DNA of 64,000 nt from Anthostomella pinea (Eukaryota > Ascomycota > Sordariomycetes > Xylariales > Xylariaceae). The notes beneath the pieces are model-generated. The model made no database searches. It had not been told where the DNA came from and worked only from the letters and a program-made list of their open reading frames with translations. The stretch covers positions 1,736,001 through 1,800,000 of the forward strand of contig CAUWAG010000004.1 in NCBI GenBank assembly GCA_963556695.1, read 5' to 3'. Made by a program: the position numbers and the translations under genes. Below, one piece after another: positions 9,200-22,424 of the stretch (the first letter of the stretch is position 1; every line of letters starts with the position of its first letter).

Positions 9200-12100
9200 A
9201 GTTGGTGCTGGAGAACCGGTCTTGGAATTCGGGCTGGTCGTTCGGAATGTCAGCTGTTGCTCCAGGTTTGGTCAACCACGAGACTGTTGGCGACGGAAGA
9301 CGAGGCCGGATGAAAATGGTGCGAAAGCGGGCTGTGGAATACTGGATTGCAGGTGTGGTCTGGTGCGAGCCCCAGTGCATGCAGTGGAAAGATGGATCGA
9401 AGAAGAGAGATGTGATGTTGTATCTTCTCCTTTGCGGGTAGTGAAGCTCCAAGATGGACGAAAGGGCCAGAGGCGATGGTGCGAGGGCAGGATGTGAAAA
9501 GGTTGATTTCAGATGCAGTCCGATCCAGTGCATGTAGTGAGAAGATGGATGGGAGGAAGAAGAGTCGAGATGTCGAGGTATCTTCCCAGTGATGCGAACT
9601 TTGTGGGATGGTGAAGGGTCGGACCGATGGAGTGCAATGGGAGATTTCCCGGGAGGTGAAGCATCAAGATGGGGGGAAAGGATGCAAGATGGGGGAAAGG
9701 ATGCAAGAATGAGGGAAGGGAAGATACTAACCTGCGTTGGTAAGGCGAATGATGGAACGAAATCGAGGATTTCAGACGAAGGTTGCCTTGTGCAATCTGA
9801 TGATCTGGGGCAAGCTGGATGTCAACTTGAGGAGTTTCGAAGGATGGGGACCTTATCCTCGGGATGCAGGCCTGGAGAGGAAGATGTGTTTGCAATGCGG
9901 GTGTAGAGGTACTTACTGCGTGGAGGAAAGGGTACTAGGCTGCGAGGCAGATGTCCTTGAGAGGCTGCAGAATTGTACGAGTTGTTTGGGCAACAATTCT
10001 GAATTTCCCTGAGCTTGCGTGGGTCTGGTGTGAAAGGCCCCGTATTAGGGCAAGACCGAGATGAGGTTGTAGGGCTGAGAATTGGCCTCGATGGGAGCAT
10101 GGGGTACAGGTAGAACATACAACGTAGCTGGTGTGTTGAAATTCCGGAGACAAGGTCGTCGAGGAAGTGTGGTTTTCACCCGGGGGTAAAATGCCTTGGT
10201 CAAGGATCTCGAGTCCCTAGCAGCGATGTAGGTCTTGCACGCAAGCCTTATAATCAGGGCAGTCGAAAAGATGAAAGGAAATGGCAGTAATGTTCCCAAT
10301 GGGTTCAGAAGATCGAAGCACCTCCGAGTTGTCGCAGCAACGTCCGCAGATGTATGCCGTTCCAAGAGAAGAGAGCAGCGATCCTTGAACGGGGGTTGTC
10401 TCGCAGGGCCTTGAGCTTTCGGGGGTGCAGTGGAGCTGGAAGCACAATGCACACAAGTGAGGAAATTCCAGAACAGTCCGGATTAACCTTGGCAACACTG
10501 GTCCCGAGTTTCACCTGGCATCTTCTCCCCCGGGCCGTCACCACCACCAGCCTCGCCCCGAGGTGGGCCTCAAAACACGGCGATGAAGTCTCCCACAGAC
10601 TCCACCCTAGACCGATGTAATGCAGAGCCCCCCAATGGCTGGGTCCGAACCAATCAGTCACGTGAAGACATCATCTGGAACTACCAGCCGAGCGAATGTT
10701 GGTCTTGTGCACTTGGCAATCCATCCCGAGTACCAACTGCCACACAGTGAGCTGCCACTGCCCTTTCCTGCTTGGCCTGGTGTCTCAGTCAGGGGGCCCT
10801 TCAGTACCCATGCAGAGCTGACTTCTGTCCTTTTCTTCCCCCGTCACAAGGAAGATGCGAAAGGCCAGCGAGTGGCCACCGATATAATTCCACTGATCAT
10901 TTGTCGATCCGGGAGATCTCCGTCTGATGCCCTTCCATATGCTGCAGGCCCCATTGGTGAGTGTCTCTGACCGAAAGTGCCCGGTCAATGGACCAGTATC
11001 TTAGCATCACTCGCTTGAGAGACGACGACATCTTGAACAGGATCGTTAATTTGCTCAAGGTTACGGCAGAACCTGAATTGATTCCACAACATCGATACCA
11101 TCTCTCATTCTGCTGGGTTGGGAACACGAAGTCTCTTGAACAGACACAAACCCATACCATGGCATCACTGAATGCTTCCGGAGTGCTGGTTCTGAAGTAT
11201 TCATCTGAAGACTCGCTTCGACTGAGAGTTCCTGCCAGAGGGACCCCGTCGCTCGAAGGGCCCAAACCCTCCGAAGACTCACTCCATCGGTACCTTCGAG
11301 TGTCGCATGGATAGCCGATGTTGGAACGTCGTCGAGGTCTCATGTATTTCGGTTGGAAAGTACTCGAAAGTACTCGGCCTCGACCATCACGGGACGTAGG
11401 CTGGCGCTGGGTCAAAGGGGCCCGAACCCCCAAAAGACAACGGATGTCTGTGTCTACAAGACATCGCGTCATGGTTGATGGTTTTTCTTTTATTTTTCTT
11501 TTCTTGCGCATCGACTGTCCTGCTGCCTTGTCGCCCCCGAGAGCTTCAGAGCTTTGACTGCTGTCAAAGGTTCCGCGGTGGCTGGAAGCCTTGGTCGTGT
11601 TCTTGCCGGCGGCGATCGTTGTTGTTGCGCTTGGAGGTATGGATACCTCACGGAGTACCGGCGAGCTGTTGGTACGGTGCGAAGCTACCTGCCGAGGGTT
11701 GGATACCTCACGAAGTAGATGTCGACTGTCAATGAAGAAGTCGAGCGGCGCGCTGTTGGCGTCGTTAGAATCGCGTCGATCAGCCCGGGGGCTCGCGATC
11801 AGAGTGACATGGCGACGTACACGAAGCTTTATCCGGGACGTGTACTTCTGAATAGAAGATCCGCCCCGCGAACGTTGAGTCTCAAATGCAGTTTAAGGTC
11901 GTGGTGTAGCTGAAGTGAGAAGCAGCCCCATCATCGAGAGTAGCTTGGCCGAGACGGTATGTCAGACCCTCGTGGTGATTGAAGAGGGAAGGCACCTGGT
12001 GGTAGCTTGCAAGGTCAGAAAATATGTCAGAAGAGGGCAAAATGCGTACCTACCTGGCTCCTCCCTCGCATTCCACCATTCTTGCTTGGTGGCCTGATCA

Positions 12101-13626
12101 ATCTGAGGCATTCGTTTGGGTATGTATGAGGCTGGAAGAGATGGCTATTCCAGGCGATGCCTTGGAGAGCAATGAATCAAAGGCTCGGCACGACGGGGTA
12201 GGGTCAATTTGGTTGTAGCGGGCCCTCCTTTCGTCACGACGACAGTGTCGAGGATAGTACTGCTCAAGAACCGGGTCCGCTTTTGCCGCACCCCTCTCTC
12301 AAAACCTGCGTGTATGACCTACCACTCATTAAGGCTCTGTCAAATACCCGGGTGGGCAGGTTGGAAGGGCATCTGGGAAGGTGCGTCGAAGGGACCGTGT
12401 CTCGTGGTTGGATTCCGGAAGTTGGCAAGTGGTCGAGCTTGGATAGGTCTCGTCTAGGCTTGGTCCCTGCCTCCTGATCCTTCAAGCTTTGACCATTAAA
12501 TTGTGTGCTTGCTGGGACCCCGTTGAGGGTACAGGCTGGAGTTGGTTAGGAAGGGCAAGCCAAAGTGAAAGAGCGTCTTGTTGGTGGGTGTCATAGCGTG
12601 GAAAGTTGAGCAAGGCATAGTGGAACTGGGAGCTGAGAGTTTGGAAGAGTGAAACGGTGGCGAGCATTACTTACTGGTCGTTGCGTCGATGTGGCGTCGT
12701 CCGGGTCGCCAGCCACAGGTACGTGGTGGCCAGGCCACCGTCGTCAAAAGACATGTGGTTGATTTAGCGACAAGTAAAACCTCCCTGAGGTACATCAACG
12801 GTGCTTGTATCAATGGGTCATCCTTTGACTCATTGATAGAGTGGTGGATGTAAGCCAGGCGGCGTTCACATGGGCGTGATACAGTCAAAGAGCTGACAGA
12901 CACAACCAAGGAAGAGTAGTACAGGCCTGTGACAAGGTAGACAGAGACTGCAATCACAAGTGCGCGAACTCCCGACGAATAAAGAGAGTGGTTTACAGGT
13001 AGCCAGAGACGTCGACCAACTGGAACAAGTGAGAAAATCACGGTGGTCGGAGTGAAAAGTCTGACGGGCACCTCACTCGGCCCTCAGGTCTCTGTCACGG
13101 CAAGAGCACGGCCGTCGTGCCGAAGGAGACGGCTCCACCTGTAAGCCACAGGGGAGCAAACACGAGCCATTGACACTATTATCCATGCCCGTGCGCGGCA
13201 ACGGAAGCAGTTACAGGGACTACAGTGGCCTAGAAGTGGTTGACGACATAGGTGGCCTGCCAGAGGCAACCTCTGGTACGCAAGAACAGCATGCTAACCC
13301 CCCTACGAGTACTAGATCCCGGACCTCGGCCGATACTGGAAAGGGGCTGACATAGTTGACTACCTAGGTAGTTGAGTGGGCTACTCGAGACGAGGCCTCT
13401 ATCTATTCCAAGAGGGCTGCTGACACGGTGAACCGACAATGACAGAGTCTAAGACTCGCAGTTTCTACCAGTACTTGCATCATAAGATCGTCAAGATTGG
13501 GCTACCCGAAGATCAGCTTGCTGAAGCATGCGGGTGCCTCTCGCCAGGCTAAATGCTGGCAAAGGTCTTAAGATAGATTCAGGAGGTGCGGTCTCCTGAA
13601 TCATCATCGGGAGCTACATAGGTTTC
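9200..13626. other. Long gene-poor stretch
   Basis: Many short overlapping open frames occur on both strands, the longest about 200 codons on the minus strand (10897-11511). None shows a domain, splice pattern or codon regularity that would support a gene. The first part is the 5' region of the zinc-finger gene. A tandem duplication lies at 9665-9703 and a perfect 12-bp palindrome CTACCTAGGTAG at 13360-13371. A small undetected gene cannot be excluded. Confidence 0.4.
9665..9703. repeat. Two-copy tandem repeat, 20 and 19 bp
   Basis: CAAGATGGGGGGAAAGGATG is followed directly by the same unit with one G fewer. It lies in a GA-rich, non-coding stretch upstream of the zinc-finger gene. Confidence 0.8.
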
Positions 13627-13972
13627 TTACACGGCCATCGGAGCCCTGAGGCCAGTCTTCTGATTGCGGTAGATCATCTCCCAGGAGCTACCCAGCGTGT
13701 GTAGCCAGCGTGAGTAGGGTTCTGTCCCTGCCCTGCAGTCTCGGGTTATTCTGGAGGTCCCGTTCTGAATGCATGGGACTGGCGAGACGGATCTGCCGTA
13801 CAGCATCATTCCAGTTGGGCACCTCAATTGGCCACTCCCATACCCTAATCAGCTTCCCCTTGTCCACTACCTCTAGCAGCTCCTCGCCAATTGGTCTTGA
13901 ATGTCTCCAACGGAAACCTTGGTCGGTTCTCGCTTCGTACGTTATACTTGTCAGCTCTCGCGCGCACCCCAA
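13627..13972 (-). CDS. Possible small gene, unrecognised
   Basis: Two minus-strand pieces look coding rather than random. One contains FRWRHSRPIGEELLEVVD and VWEWPIEVPNWNDAV (frame of 13972). The other ends SSWEMIYRNQKTGLRAPMAV at 13627 in another frame. An intron or a frameshift would have to join them near 13740-13800, but the obvious donor and acceptor do not keep phase. A further Cys-containing stretch at 14005-14220 could be a 5' part. Function is unknown; it may be a decayed gene. Confidence 0.3.
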
Positions 13973-14693
13973 CGCCTGGCAGCGCGGTCACATCGGGACA
14001 GTGCTTAGTATTGGACTACGTGCAGTGTCTTCCATGCTGACAGCCCCAAAGCCCCGAGTGAAACTTCTCTTGGAACCATGCCGAGCTTACATTCCAGGCG
14101 CGGTGCCCGCCGCCCACTGTGCTCCAAACACGATACGAAACACTCACAGCTCGGGCTGTCGTCTGCCTTGGTACTGACCTTGACCAGGGCCATGTAAACA
14201 ACTTCCGTGCCCGAATCCACGGGTGGGAAAGAGCATATGTTCGAGCGAGATCGTCATTGACTACTGTCGGGGTCCGAGTCTCCCAACTTGAATTCGGCAG
14301 TTGTCCCTTTTAATGATGGACACCTATAATCTATTCACTACCGCTGTGTCTGTGCTGTCTCCCTGCCCTGCAGCCTGTAGGTAGTATGGATTTATTATTG
14401 AGAGTGGAAGCACAGTAATAATCAGATCGGAGCACAGCATAAGTGAGAGGCAATTAGAGGCAATTAGGCTGAAGTAGAGGTAGCTTTGCATCGGTAGTGA
14501 CTGAGTGTTGCTTTCATTCTTTCCCCCAACCCCCGAAGAACGTCGACCTTGCCGCCATTGATCTAATTGAAACACTGCACTAGGTCGAAGGTCAAGGTTG
14601 CTCATGGCTTCCTAGCGTATCTCTTGTACAATGCAACTACGGCGTCTTCCCTCTTTTTCAGTTCCGATCGCAATCGGTCCTTGTGAACCGACC

Positions 14694-15499
14694 CTAAGTT
14701 CCTGAATTCCCACAGTGGCACCTCCCGAGTTGCTGCACGCCTTTGCAATATACATTCTCCTTGACGGGGCCGGTGCCATAGGCTTCGAATGCGCCGATCG
14801 ATCCATCCCAGTATTTCTGGTCGAATTCGCTCAGCGCGTCAGGCCTTTCTCCTTGATCAATGCTTTCGATCCACGTTTTCACCGACAGTTCCTCTCCGCC
14901 CTCATCTGCGTCTTTCCAGGCCTGTTTCTCAAGCGTTCCCTTCACTTCTGGCTTCTCCACACTTCCGCCGCAGTAATCCTCGTCGAGTCTGCAATTTTGT
15001 GTCAGCGTCGTAGCGCGCCAAGCAGCGTATCAGGGCCATCCACTTACTTAACGTCCTCACTTGATCCAAATTGATAGCAAGCAAGAACGTTGATGATATC
15101 CCACAGGCTTCCGGGTATCTTGTCCTTGACATCCTCATAAACCGTTGTCCAGTAGACTCGCGGCGTAAATGAGACAAGCGCCTTTGCGCCGTGCGCGTCT
15201 AACACCGCACCCTTCAACTCTTGTGCGCTCTTGGCATATGTGAGAACTATCGAGAAGAACCCAAGGACATCCTTTGTGGCCCACGGGGCCGGGTTGTCGT
15301 CATCTGAGTCGGACTCAGAACGTGTTTTCATGCTCTGAAAGAATTTCGCTTTGAACCAATTCTGGTTCACAGAAGCATAGTAAGGCGCAACTGATTTATC
15401 AAATCCCACCAACGGATTATCTTGCGCCTTAGCCGTTGCTGTGATAACGTAACAATCGTGCCACAAAGGTTGATATGCGTTAAAACAGCATGTACCTGT
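14694..15499 (-). CDS. Unrecognised fungal protein, 5' end unresolved
   Basis: Two exons join in phase: 15048-15499 (open upstream limit) and 14694-14988. The intron (14989-15047, 59 nt) has a GTAAGT donor, CTGAC branch site and GCAG acceptor. The product contains WHDCYVITATAKAQDNPLVG, SIVLTYAKSAQELKG, IPGSLWDIINVLACYQFG, DEDYCGGSVEKPE and FEAYGTGPVKENVYC, and ends in a Cys-rich stretch. No membrane helix is obvious. No ATG lies between the upstream in-frame TGA (15500) and the conserved-looking part, so the first exon is missing from this model; a donor near 15540 would leave an intron of only 38 nt. I do not recognise the family. Confidence 0.55.
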
Positions 15500-15879
15500 T
15501 CACGTGGGACATGTTACAATTTTAGAGGCTTACTATACTAAGCCGCAACTCCCAGACCAACTGGCGTAAGACGAGACAATCTCTGGTGCAAAACTCTTGT
15601 GCCCTTTCGATTTGAATCAACTCCCTTGGCCTCCTAGTGGCTAACATCGTCCAAGATATGGGGAGCGAGTTTCCCATATTCAGGGGCGTTTTGTTGTAGC
15701 GGGTATGGCACGCCCCCAGGACCCTATCTTCCTCCTTCCGCTGCAAATGCCGAATAAAATAAATCCCTAGTCAACGCTCCCCCTGCTAGCAAGCCACACG
15801 CGACGGCCCTACAAAGGCGACATCTCTGAAGAACCCAAATTATTTCCCGTTTAAATAAAACTATAACTATCCTATGGTA

Positions 15880-17680
15880 TTTAAAAAATCTTATATCTTT
15901 TATGCCGGTTTTTTTTTCTGCTTTATTATTCAAAGACTTTGTTAAAAAGGTACGAATTACAGCTTTTAATTTTATTTATGAAATCATAACTCATAAATCA
16001 TTTACTTATTCAAAAGTAAATCGTATTTGTTTTTAACGCCGTACTATTTGCTCATAGAAAATACGTTAAATCTGTTAAATAATTCGATTTCTTTGAAGGG
16101 GAGATTAGTAAAATAAAGTATTAAATAAATTAAATCAAGCTTCATTCTTACTTTAAAAAAACCGTTTTTAAATAATAATATTGAAGAAAAAAAAACAGTA
16201 ATAATCGAAATTTTAACATTATAAGGTTTGAAATTATATTATATATATATATAAGTAACATGATAATTTTTAAATAGTTATAAAGTTAGTAAGCTGTATA
16301 ACATTTCAATTATTTCTTAATATAATTATAAGGAAATGAATATCGTATAGACCGTTAAAAGAGTTATTAGGTCATTTTTAGTTCTTTAATTGTGTCATGA
16401 CCTTTAAATATATAACTATTTTTTGTAAAAACGTTATTATTAAAAATAATTTATAAATTTATAAATGTATAAATATAGTAATCTGTTGAATAAAAGCCAT
16501 ATCAAATCTAATATTTAATACTTTATTTATTACTGAATAAATACCTTTTTAGTTATATTACGTTAATATAATTTTATATACTTTTTATCATTTATATCTA
16601 CAAAATAAATATAAGTAATTAAATCGTTTTAACTATGAACGGTTATAGTTTATATATAAGTAACGCCTTTTTAAAGTTATTTATAAAATAAAATACGACA
16701 TATTTTATATAAGTTATGTTATTTTTACGTAATATAAACATGAAATATTAAGGGTTTTTATTATATCTAAAGATGTTGGAACAGGCTTGAACGATCAAGC
16801 GTAATACTCGAGTATTGGGTCAAGGTCATGATGTTGCTGATGGTTGGAATGGGAGGTCTAGCTGGACTTGCAGGTCTGGTTAAGTGACCTCACAATCGGG
16901 TATCTAATCTCTTATCTAATCATACATGTGGGTTCGGTATGGATGGTTTGAATGTGGAATCGCAGGGACCTAAAAAAAGAAGTTAATTTTTTTTGGGAAA
17001 AATCATGTTTTAAGTATTCTGTAAACTTTACCACTTTTAAAAGAAAAAGTTTGAGAATATCATTAGAAAACGTATAAATATATAATAATATAGAGATATT
17101 TTTTGTTAAACTCTTGGAATTATTTTAAAAGGTAAAAATGTTATCAAAAACGTTAAAAATATCAGTAAGTGGTTAAATAACCTTTTATTTCTTATTTTTT
17201 ATTTTTACTAATAAACTTTGCTTAAAATTTTAATAAGTTTTTAAAATACCTTGTAAGCGTGAAAAGTTTATTCAAGAAGAGCGGTTAAAAAGCTTTTTCA
17301 ATAAAAAAAATTCAAGGCTAATAAAGCGTTTAAAAATAACGCTATAAAATTACCTTTTAATAAACGTAAACCGATGTTTTTAGGCTTAGATTATTCGTAA
17401 AACTATTATAATAAATAAAGTAGTTAAACTCATAATCAAGTGAAAACTTCTTCAAATAATGAGTACATAAAGAGTCAAAAAATCACGCGTTTATAATATT
17501 GATAAAAATTAAACGTTAAACTTTTACGTAATTAATTAACCTTTAAATTTACATGAATACTTTAAATGTCAATGTTTTATTAAAAACAATTGTATTCGAA
17601 TTAAATCTCCGAGGAATCAATATAAATACGTGTATTCGTTAAGGAAATAGCTTTAAAATGAACAGGTATTGTATGTAACG
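15880..17680. other. Large AT-rich RIP-like island
   Basis: About 1.8 kb of A/T-saturated sequence with homopolymer and TATA runs and no coding frame, interrupted only by a 200-base patch of normal composition (about 16774-16977). Boundaries are sharp on both sides. The most economical reading is one or more transposon copies mutated by RIP beyond recognition. Confidence 0.8.
16774..16977 (+). repeat. Possible LTR fragment in the AT-rich island
   Basis: Begins TGTTGGAACAGGCTTGAACG, a start typical of copia-type LTRs, and has normal base composition inside saturated AT sequence. No matching CA end or target duplication is found, so it is probably truncated. Confidence 0.35.
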
Positions 17681-17858
17681 ATGGTCGCTCGCGGTTGGGG
17701 GATCGTTTACTAGGGATTCATGTTAGGGTCACATTTTGCTTGCGGTGCTTGGGGATTGGAGATTTGGCTGGCAAACTCTATGTTGCGAGATCCTTCACAA
17801 TTTCGATCACATTTTTCCTCATATCCTTCACATGTTCGTTATCCCGGCCTGTGCCTCC

Positions 17859-17898
17859 ATAAGATGGCGTGAAAGGACATAAGATGGCGTGAAAGGAC
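17859..17898. repeat. Exact tandem duplication of a 20-mer
   Basis: The unit ATAAGATGGCGTGAAAGGAC occurs twice with no spacer. It lies in intergenic sequence next to the AT-rich island. Confidence 0.9.
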
Positions 17899-19958
17899 TT
17901 ATGGTAGGGGCATTCGAATACAGGGTGAAACGAAGCTTGGTTGCTACATACCTCTTGACCTGGTCCGTCGCAGCGAGCAGGATTCCAGGAGAGTACACGA
18001 GCTCCAACGAGTACTTCCACACGCGCGCTATGCTTTACCATAGACCATGGCCCATCAGCCAGCACATAACGTCTTGTAACATCACTGCTCTCACATTTCA
18101 CATCAAGACGGTTTACATGCAGCCTTACTTGCGCCCCGATTATCTGCAGACGGGCACGTTGTTCAGTGCCAAAAAGTCACTCAACCAGAGCACTGCACAC
18201 AGCGTCAGCCGGCAATCTCTGGCCAGGACAAAACCAGCTCAAGAGAGCAGTGGACGACTCCAAATACTTGGAGAGAACAACGGTATAGTCTTTATAGCCA
18301 TTACGGTGATTCTCTAGGTTGACGTTTGCGGGTTGTCGTGTTTTGGAAAAAGGGCGTGCCACAGTTCGACTGCTGGGAACTTTATGTTGACTTTCTGGGG
18401 TGCAGGTGAAGAGAAAAAGAAACTGTGATGCTAGATAGAAGACACATGGTCATTTATATAACTTATAGGGGTTGATCTTGTGGCGCTACCTAGTGCTGTG
18501 ACAGGGCGTGATATAAGTCATCACCAGTCTGGCCCGTTCGAAACTCAATATGATGAACACGCCCAACGACAACAATATGCAGGACTAATCCAAGCTAAGT
18601 GAGGTTGTGAGAATCATTAAAGCCGGTGAGAAGTGGTTATCGGTGTCTATCCGCTTCTTCTGTCGTTAAACGGGTTACCCTCGAACTTTGAGAGACCCGG
18701 TGTCCGAATAGCCTTTGCGATATTCAAGCTTGGCGATATTGGCAGCGCATGAGACCTGTAGCTTAATATGGGCAGGAAAGGTATGTTGTCCATACGATTT
18801 GACCAACGCGATGACATCTCCACGTCTTATTTACTGCGGTACATCGGACTTCCTGATGGGATGTGGGCTTCTATGATATTCAATGGAAAGAGCACGCGGT
18901 CACGACATCCTTTTTGAACGTAACCAAAGGCTACTTCGGTGTGGATAGTAACCAGAACATGATTAATTTTACTAATGATGGGTCTCAAATCTCGGAGGCC
19001 TCAGACAATACGGTAACTGGTACCCCGGTATAGCGGAAGTCTGGATCGTTACCATCCACGCCATGAACAAGTTGCGTTTCGATTCCCACAGTGGAAATCT
19101 AGAAGGGCGAGGCCATATTCAAGGACGATTGCTGTGGGCTGGGGGCTAGCCATACCTCCATGGGAGATCCCAGCGTAGTAAAATCTTGATGAAAGTCCCC
19201 GCAATAGCGTGGCAGTATGATCCATACGGTAGATAAGAGTCGATGCCACCCAGTCATAGAGAGTGGGTTCGGTTGCATGGCCGGATATTTCACGAATGAT
19301 ATCGCTCTAACCATGACCGATAGGCGTGACATCCGGAATCGCCATTCTATAGTATCCACTGTTCTCCATCAAGCTAAACGGTCCGAACCCCACAAGGATC
19401 ACGCCAGCGGGGAGTAGGAGTTGTCAAAACAGAGGAGTTCTGTGAAGCGAGCACGTGGCGGGATCCTGGGAAGAACTGCATGACAGTCTCGCATGAACCA
19501 TCCGTGAGGCTGTACAGCAGATTCATCCTCGGAAGAACATGTCAGAAACAGCCAAATTGCAAAGGGACTGGCAGCTGATCGATGTGGCAACCAGAAATGC
19601 GCAAAGGAGGTAAGTTACGGCGACGAGAACGATCGAGGGTATCTGGGCAGGCTGTGACACTGGGGCTATCCCGATTAAAGCCTTTCCGCCGCAGCGGTCC
19701 GAGCAAACGGTGTGGCGTTACCCCGGAAAGGGGAATGCAGTATGGATTTTCATGAAAATCGGAGCCAGATAGGCTCAAGTTTTCGCGATGCCCAGTCATG
19801 CCCCTCTTCGCCCCATTTCAGAGATTCTGTACAGCACAGTCCATGTTCATAAGTCCCCAGCCTCTTCTGTACCAGTCTCCCCGTTGGGCACACCTACTTG
19901 TTCGCTCGAATCGAAGTCGTGGAGTTCCGAGTCAGATCGAAGACCCAGTTTCGCCATC
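17899..19958. other. Intergenic with possible gene debris
   Basis: No intact gene is supported. Around 18840-19060 (plus) a stretch translates without obvious shift as GLPDGMWASMIFNG, TKGYFGVDSNQNMINFTND and SQISEASDNTVTGTPV before a TAG. It resembles the end of a degraded protein gene, but I cannot name it. The final 200 bases are the 5' region of the rhodopsin-like gene. Confidence 0.35.
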
Positions 19959-21254
19959 ATGGCATTGTGGGAAGAACCAGACTACGGCATTGTCGCCAAC
20001 AAGGTTTGCTGGGCAATGTTTGCCGTGACCACAGGTTCGTGCGCCGCCTCGTAGAGTGCCCTCCGGATAAGTACTGACTTGGCGCTCCCCCTTTGTCTAG
20101 TTGTGGTAGCACTCCGTGTCTTTTGCCGTCTCTACTTCTCCCACAGAAGGGAGGCCGGTGGCTTGGGACTCGACGACTACATTGCGGTCGTGTGCCTCTT
20201 GGTCTTCCTCGCGACCTGCATCCTCGTCACCATCGGCTCCCACTACGGCCTCGGCAAACACATGGTCGACGTTGCGAAGAACCCGGAGAATCTCAAGCAG
20301 GCGCTCCGATACAACGTCATCATAAGCTCAGTTCTGGTCTGGTCGTTCTCGCTGCCCAAGTTCGCCGTCATCGCGACCCTCCAGCGGATCCTCCAATTCG
20401 GGACGAAGACGTCGATTCTGTTTTGGGGTCTCGCAATCAGCTCGCAGGCCTGCATCCTGGCCACGAGCGTCTGGTGGTTCCATCAGTGCACGCCGGTGGA
20501 ATATGGCTGGGACACATCGATCAAAGGACATTGCGCCCCCATCAATATCCTGATCGACCTGGGATACTTCACGTCTGCCTACTCGGCGTTCCTCGATGTC
20601 TTCTTCGCGCTTTACCCGATCCCGTACATCATGCGACTCAACATGCCGCTCAAGACCCGCGTGGCAGTCTCGTGCGCCCTGAGTCTCGGTGTGCTGGCCA
20701 TGATTATTTCCGTCTACAAGCTAGCGATATTCGACCAGGTATTTGGTCTACTGCCGACGGATCCAACGTGTGAGTCTAGCATAAAAATAGCTGTTAGACC
20801 TTTACGCTAACGGCTCCTAGATCCCGTCCCATTCCTCGACATCTTGGGCACCGCTGAAGGCGCCATCCTCTTAGTCTGCACCTCTTTCCCAACCCTGGGG
20901 CCGCTGTATCGCATGTGCCGAGGCAAGCTTTACGACAAGTACGGAAGCAGGGGCGCCACGACGCGCCGGACCACCGACGGCAACGCGATCAGTCGCCCGC
21001 ATCATGGCGGCGGCACCAGTGGCGACTGGGACAACTTGAAGGGCATCAAGCTCGGCGAGCAAGGCAGCGTAAGCGGCAGCCGGCCTAGCACGGATGTCAT
21101 GCCTCTCGTGCCGACGGCAAAATATGAACCCAACGCGCGCCGTTTCAGTTATGTTGATACAGCTCCCAATGATATCCACAAGACCGTGGAGATACAGATC
21201 TCGTCGGAGAGCATGGGCTATCCGGGACCGCACTCTAGAGGCGTTGCTATGTAA
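19959..21254 (+). CDS. Fungal rhodopsin-like seven-helix membrane protein
   Basis: Three exons (19959-20034, 20101-20769, 20821-21254) total 1179 nt, an exact 392-aa frame; introns are 66 and 51 nt. The N-terminal 270 residues form seven hydrophobic segments. Family marks include LGLDDYIAVV after helix 2, the SHYGLGKH loop, LPKFAVIATLQRIL, WWFHQCTPVEYGWD with the extracellular Cys, and ILIDLGYFTSAYSAFLDVFF. This is the architecture of the fungal rhodopsin/SAT4 family, which includes Pth11-like receptors. The C-terminal 120 residues are hydrophilic, Ser/Gly/Thr-rich and cytoplasmic. No CFEM domain precedes the helices. The likely role is plasma-membrane sensing or an accessory role; the ligand is unknown. 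ATG 19959 was chosen because a residue-length leader and the first helix follow directly. Confidence 0.85.
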
Positions 21255-22424
21255 CTGGTTTGGTCGTCTCACAGTACTCAACCTTGTACGATAGGTGTGC
21301 CCATACCATGAATGATATGTCCCGTCCGTATCGTCACTCGACTCACTCATTGAACCGTTAATGGCGCTGTGGTTTGACTACGATCTCCTATCCATTCTTG
21401 GAATGGTAAGTACTAAGCGGTCCCCTGGATGATAGCGTGACCCAGTCGCCGAACTCCACAGCCTAGAATACTTAGGTCAATCCACCAAGCTAACTGAAGC
21501 CGGAAGTGATATGAAAAGGATGTCGAGACCGCCCGGCGGGTTCCGTTCCTCTGATGACCAAAGCAATGATAAGTTGATAAGCGTGTGTGTCGAGGGAAAC
21601 CTCGAAGAGGGTGCATCCTGGTCGTAGCTCCCTTATAGGCAAAATAGCACCTACCGGTATGGCGGTACCATCAGCAGGATCTGGTCGATTACAGGAATTG
21701 TGCTAAGGGGTACGTAGGCCAGTTGGTGGAGAGTTAGAGAAGGCACTCATCCTCGTCACGGAACTTACCCCTAATAACGTTGGCAGCTATGTAACGAGAA
21801 GCATACATCCAGGGTTCAAACTAGCCTCATTATCATCATGCCATTACCTATTTTGATTGCACCTGTCCCTAATCGGCTCTGGGCCGAAGGAGCTAATAGG
21901 TCCACTACTTATCTGTCAAATGGCAGCAGAACCCACAGCACGGGGACAGACCATATCGGACCACCCACCCGGAATTTAAGCGACAATTCCTGATTTCTTT
22001 GACGGGACATTCTCGCTGCGACGACGCTGCTACGTGGCTGCGACTCAACTTTCAGCCTCCAGGGGCATAGATAGAAGATGTGATAATAATAATAATAATA
22101 TGGCCCATCGGTGCCTGGCGGTGGCCGTGGCTCTTTGCCGGAGCCTTGCGTGGAGCTCCCGACGTCTCGTTATTTCGGGGTTCAAACTGTCTCCATGAGC
22201 TTTGCCGGGGAACCTCGAGAAGCCAAGCGGGTCGCCGCGCCATCATGACAATACCCAACCCCGCTGGCCACTCACAACCGCGGTTGCAGCGCGACAACGA
22301 TCGAGTAACGTCAGTGGTGTTCTCATCCGTAAACTTCATCATCTCTGTCGAATCAAATTTATACATCGCGATTAACGACCTCACTTGCTCCGTCAGTTCT
22401 CACGACTCGTCACTCCTTTTCACC
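21255..22424. other. Intergenic region
   Basis: No supported gene. Contains a TAA/ATA microsatellite at about 22082-22101. The last part is the upstream region of the methyltransferase gene. Confidence 0.5.

Noticed and set aside
10897..11511. 204-codon minus-strand frame in the gene desert
   Set aside because: Basic/Ser-rich, no domain or neighbouring splice signals; consistent with a chance frame in a normal-GC intergenic region.
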